Assembly: GCA_020849075.1 (NCBI GenBank)
Contig: JADLGZ010000064.1
Coordinates: 1-16,681, forward strand
DNA length: 16,681 nucleotides
Source: Fimbriimonadaceae bacterium
Lineage (GTDB): Bacteria; Armatimonadota; Fimbriimonadia; Fimbriimonadales; Fimbriimonadaceae
Direction: 5' to 3'
Shown: piece after piece, positions 14,101 to 16,681 of the stretch
Layout of the letters: the number at the start of each line of letters is the position of its first letter
Position numbering within the stretch: position 1 is the first letter of the stretch
Made by a program: the position numbers and the translations under genes
The notes under the pieces: model-generated
Told to the model about the DNA's origin: nothing
Seen by the model: only the letters and a program-made list of their open reading frames with translations
Database searches by the model: none

Positions 14101-15132
14101 TTAGACTTTCGTTGGTACGAGCACACTACGGCCCACGGCTCTCGCGACGGCTTGGACTTGAGGCACGAGCGACTCGAACTGATCTGGCGAGAGGCTCTGG
14201 GCACCGTCCTTGACCGCTTGATCGGGGTTGGCATGAACTTCGACAATGAGGCCATCAGCCCCCGCGGCTATTGCGGCCAGCGACATGGGTGTTACAAGTT
14301 CTCGCTTACCCGTGCCTTGGCTGGGATCCACGATGACGGGAAGTTGAGCGAGAGCCTTCATGACGGGGACCGCCGCCAAGTCAAGCATATTCCTCGTACC
14401 CGTTTCAAAGGAACGGACGCCTCGTTCACATAGGATTATCCGCTCGTTTCCGGCTAGAGCAATGTGCTCTGCTGCCATCAGCCACTCCTCGTACCGGGCA
14501 CTGAGCCCCCGTTTCAGGAGCACGGGCTTGGAGATTTTTCCGACCTCGTGAAGGAGATCGTAGTTCTGCATGTTGCGAGCTCCGATTTGGAGAATGTCGG
14601 CATATTTGGCAACAAGGTCTACCTTGCGTGGGTCCATCACCTCGGTGATGACCTTTAGGCCAAACCGCTTGCCAGCTTGGGCGAGTAGCTCAAGGCCGGG
14701 TAGCCCCATGCCCCGGAAGGAATAGGGAGATGTGCTGGGCTTATAGGCGCCGCCTCGTAGTACGGATGCGCCAGACCGGGATACGGCCTCGGCAGTCTCA
14801 AAGAGTTGGGTTTCCGATTCAACGGTGCAGGGGCCGGCAAAGATGACGATCGCGGATCCCCCGACAACTACCCCGCCGCCGAGGTCAATCGTTTGGGGGC
14901 TTTTCCCAAGGAACTTTGTGCTGGGCTGTGAGAAGACAACATCATCAACCGATGACCACCCCCGAAGCTGCCGGAGGTGGTCGTAGGACTGCAACTCATC
15001 AATGCCTGAGCCACAAAGGATCGGCCGATCGCCGGACCTGGCGAGATCAACGTGGAAGCCGAGCTCCACCATCCTTAAGCGAACGGCCTCAATTTGGGCG
15101 GGATCGGAAGCTGGGGACATCAAGACGATCAA
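14101..15132 (-). CDS. aroF: 3-deoxy-7-phosphoheptulonate (DAHP) synthase, type I-beta
   Basis: The enzyme condenses phosphoenolpyruvate and erythrose 4-phosphate in the first step of the shikimate pathway. The 343-residue protein has an N-terminal ferredoxin-like regulatory domain (about 1-70) as in Thermotoga maritima DAHP synthase, then the barrel: AGPCTVES at 99-106, RGGAYKPSTSPYSF at 126-139, IGARNMQN at 183-190, KPVLLKRG at 202-209 and ILCERGVR at 233-240. From what I recall of the T. maritima enzyme, the metal ligands are Cys102, His272, Glu298 and Asp309. Here Cys102, Glu298 and Asp309 are kept, but position 272 is Gln in VDPSQGTGKR. The start is TTG at 15132, giving MIVLMSPASD, which aligns with the Thermotoga start MIVVLKPGS. 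That TTG overlaps the hisC stop as TTGA, implying coupled translation. Confidence 0.95.
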   Translation of the reverse strand: MIVLMSPASDPAQIEAVRLRMVELGFHVDLARSGDRPILCGSGIDELQSYDHLRQLRGWSSVDDVVFSQPSTKFLGKSPQTIDLGGGVVVGGSAIVIFAGPCTVESETQLFETAEAVSRSGASVLRGGAYKPSTSPYSFRGMGLPGLELLAQAGKRFGLKVITEVMDPRKVDLVAKYADILQIGARNMQNYDLLHEVGKISKPVLLKRGLSARYEEWLMAAEHIALAGNERIILCERGVRSFETGTRNMLDLAAVPVMKALAQLPVIVDPSQGTGKRELVTPMSLAAIAAGADGLIVEVHANPDQAVKDGAQSLSPDQFESLVPQVQAVARAVGRSVLVPTKV

Positions 15133-16235
15133 CTAGCGACCCTCCCCGCCATAACGTCGCTAAATGCCGCAATAAAGCGATCCACCTCTGCGTCGGTGCC
15201 AATACTTACCCTCAAGCAAGTTGGCAATCCGAGGACGTGTCCGCCTCGCACGATGACGCCCTCGCGCAGTAGGGCTTGAAAAACGGGTTGAGCAGGCTCT
15301 CGAACATCCACCAGTACGAAGTTGGCGTGGCTCTTATACACGCGATATCCCAATTGCTCCAAGGCTTCGGTCATCTGCGTGCGGCCTCTCGCATTGTGCT
15401 CAATCGTCTTCTGCAAGAACTCTTCGTCGTCCAGCGCGGCGACGATGGCAACTTGGGCCAGGTTATTGACCGCGAATGGGGCCTGCACCCGCCCAACGGC
15501 ATCGATGACCTCTGGTGCAGCGACCATGAAGCCAGCTCGAATACCGGCCAGTCCATGAGACTTGCTGAAAGTACGGAGGACGATGACATTAGGGCGAAGA
15601 TAATCTAGGCCATGAGGGTACGAAGGATCATCCTTGGCAAACTCGAAATAAGCCTCATCCAGAACTAGGACAACATGGCCTGGCACGGTGGCAAGGAAGG
15701 ATTCGAACGCGGCTTTTTCAAAGATTGTGCCGGTGGGATTGTTAGGGCTCGCAAGGAAGATGAGTCGTGTCCTCGGAGTGATCGCGTTCGCTACTGCAAC
15801 CAGGTCAATACGGAGTTCTGAATCCAGGGGAACCGCGATAAACCTGCAGGGGGCCACGCCGGCGACGGTGGCATAGCGCGCAAAGCTTGGATCTCCCGCA
15901 ATGACCTCGTCTAACTCACTACCAATAAACGTTTGGCCGATGAGGCCGATCAGCTCTTCGCTACCATTACCAACCAAGACTTGAGGCCTTTCAAGGTTCA
16001 GTTTGGTGGCGATCGCCTCGCAGGCTTCAGTGGACATTGCGTCAGGGTAGATATGAACACCTTCAAGCGCGAGCTGCATAGCCTCTATCGCTTTTGGACT
16101 GGGCCCAAGAGGGTTCTCGTTGCTGGCCAGATTGATGATATTGCTCAGGCCCAGCTCACGTTGAACATCAGCAATCGGGCGGCCGGGCGAGTACGGATGC
16201 AATTGCACCACGTTCGGGCGGATTGTTGGGAGCAT
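15129..16235 (-). CDS. hisC: Histidinol-phosphate / aromatic aminotransferase (HisC-like)
   Basis: This PLP-dependent fold type I aminotransferase has 368 residues from the ATG at 16235. It starts MLPTIRPNVVQLHPYSPGRP, then has LASNENPLGPSP (37-48), YPDA (63-66), GNGSEELI (89-96), ASPNNPTGT (162-170), LDEAYFEF (192-199, with Asp193 for the PLP nitrogen) and TFSKSHGLAGIRAGF (222-236), where Lys225 should form the Schiff base. The near C-terminal LRVSIGTDAEVD has the substrate carboxylate-binding Arg. The family acts in histidine synthesis and often on phenylpyruvate or hydroxyphenylpyruvate. Coupling to DAHP synthase and the absence of other his genes suggest an aromatic amino acid role, which is inference. 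An in-frame extension to 16265 would cross the palindrome at 16241-16258 and is unlikely. Confidence 0.95.
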   Translation of the reverse strand: MLPTIRPNVVQLHPYSPGRPIADVQRELGLSNIINLASNENPLGPSPKAIEAMQLALEGVHIYPDAMSTEACEAIATKLNLERPQVLVGNGSEELIGLIGQTFIGSELDEVIAGDPSFARYATVAGVAPCRFIAVPLDSELRIDLVAVANAITPRTRLIFLASPNNPTGTIFEKAAFESFLATVPGHVVLVLDEAYFEFAKDDPSYPHGLDYLRPNVIVLRTFSKSHGLAGIRAGFMVAAPEVIDAVGRVQAPFAVNNLAQVAIVAALDDEEFLQKTIEHNARGRTQMTEALEQLGYRVYKSHANFVLVDVREPAQPVFQALLREGVIVRGGHVLGLPTCLRVSIGTDAEVDRFIAAFSDVMAGRVAS

Positions 16236-16240
16236 TATGA

Positions 16241-16258
16241 GTTCAAGTTTACTTGAAC
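16241..16258. promoter_or_regulatory. Perfect 8-bp-arm palindrome before hisC
   Basis: GTTCAAGT-TT-ACTTGAAC is perfectly symmetrical and fills most of the 26-nt gap between the upstream gene's stop (16262) and the hisC ATG (16235), ending 5 nt from the start. It could be a repressor operator or an mRNA hairpin over the ribosome binding region. No Shine-Dalgarno sequence is otherwise visible there. The binding factor is unknown. Confidence 0.5.
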
Positions 16259-16261
16259 AAC

Positions 16262-16681
16262 TCAATCTGCGTTAAGAATAATACTGACGGTTTCCTTCGG
16301 CTCAACCTCGGTCTGAAGCTCAATGATGTGGGAGCCCTTCTCTAAATAGAGGTTGAAGACCCACGACCCATCCTCTTCGGCTGTTTTGATGAAAGCCTTT
16401 CCATTGTTTACCGTGACTTGAATTCGGCGACCAGGGGCGGCGGTGCCTCGAAGTGCAAATGCGCCAGCGGCGACGGTGGCTCCATCGGTGGCATTGGTGA
16501 TCTCCAGTCGGCGCTCAAGGGGCTTCAAGAGGTCCTTCACAACGAACTCAACTGGCCTTGAATGAGTGCCTGAGATACCGCCGGCTTGGTCGTAAGCCGC
16601 AGTGATGGCGTGCTTTCCTGAGACGAAACTGGCGTCTAGGTTCCATTTGCCGGAAACCTTAACGATGGCTTGCGCAACCAC
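16262..16681 (-). CDS. C-terminal part of an Ig-like repeat protein (5' end outside window)
   Basis: The last 139 residues of a longer protein are visible, open to the window edge. They contain parts of two beta-sandwich repeats. The first ends around VSGKHAITAAYDQAGGIS. The second is near complete and runs from LEITNATDGATVAAGAFALR through GTAAPGRRIQVTVNNGKAFI and EDGSWVFNLYLEKGSHIIEL to the end. This pattern (GTAAPG, DGSW, L-x-x-GSH) is typical of bacterial Ig-like domains in secreted or envelope proteins, including those of LysM-type proteins. No enzymatic motif is present in this part. Its stop lies 26 nt before the hisC start, so the two may share an mRNA, although their roles look unrelated. 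Confidence 0.75.
   Translation of the reverse strand: MVAQAIVKVSGKWNLDASFVSGKHAITAAYDQAGGISGTHSRPVEFVVKDLLKPLERRLEITNATDGATVAAGAFALRGTAAPGRRIQVTVNNGKAFIKTAEEDGSWVFNLYLEKGSHIIELQTEVEPKETVSIILNAD

Overview
The window is bacterial chromosome, densely packed and moderately GC-rich, with housekeeping genes on both flanks and an accessory, repeat-bearing middle. The secreted proteins point to a phylum such as Armatimonadota (Fimbriimonas-like lineages). The clues are a C-terminal beta-sandwich plus dockerin-like tail with a repeated GEVDAADID segment, a CBM-like plus PKD secreted protein, and a solute-binding protein fused to a sugar-type ABC permease. This assignment is inference from protein style and was not tested by a search. 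A chromosomal location is supported by a perfect parS-like 16-mer, by recA and by valS.

Left block (1-6712, all minus strand, read from right to left): recA, recX and a ymdB-type phosphodiesterase gene are joined by 4-nt ATGA overlaps. After a 17-nt gap come a secreted CBM-like/PKD protein, cdsA (CDP-diacylglycerol synthase), an orphan ABC-2-type ATPase, and valS, whose 3' end runs off the window just before the expected KMSKS motif. A perfect palindrome matching the ParB-binding site parS fills most of the short gap between the ABC ATPase and valS. A TATAAT -10 box and a TCAAAA-N10-TTTTGA inverted repeat lie ahead of recA.

Accessory block (about 6840-10290): an apparently intact REP-associated tyrosine transposase (RAYT) gene is bracketed by about 120-nt inverted repeats. 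About 2 kb away are two more diverged copies of the same repeat, in direct orientation, on either side of a RAYT fragment that has lost its HUH region. Between the two loci is a secreted discoidin-like/dockerin protein. A small putative lipoprotein gene reads into one repeat copy. Bases 10047-10288 hold no convincing gene, only short inverted repeats and a plausible promoter.

Right plus-strand block (10289-14100): a cytoplasmic protein with a fibronectin type III-like C terminus, a 795-aa solute-binding-protein/permease fusion, and a DUF554-type membrane protein overlapping it by 4 nt. No ABC ATPase or second permease for the transporter is in the window.

Right minus-strand block (14101-16681): the C-terminal part of an Ig-like secreted protein, then hisC-type aminotransferase and DAHP synthase genes coupled by a TTGA overlap, probably serving aromatic amino acid or histidine synthesis. 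The DAHP synthase has Gln where the family's metal-binding His is expected. A perfect 8-bp-arm palindrome sits 5 nt upstream of the hisC start. The convergent DUF554 and DAHP synthase genes end with directly abutting stop codons. No tRNA, rRNA or CRISPR array was recognised.
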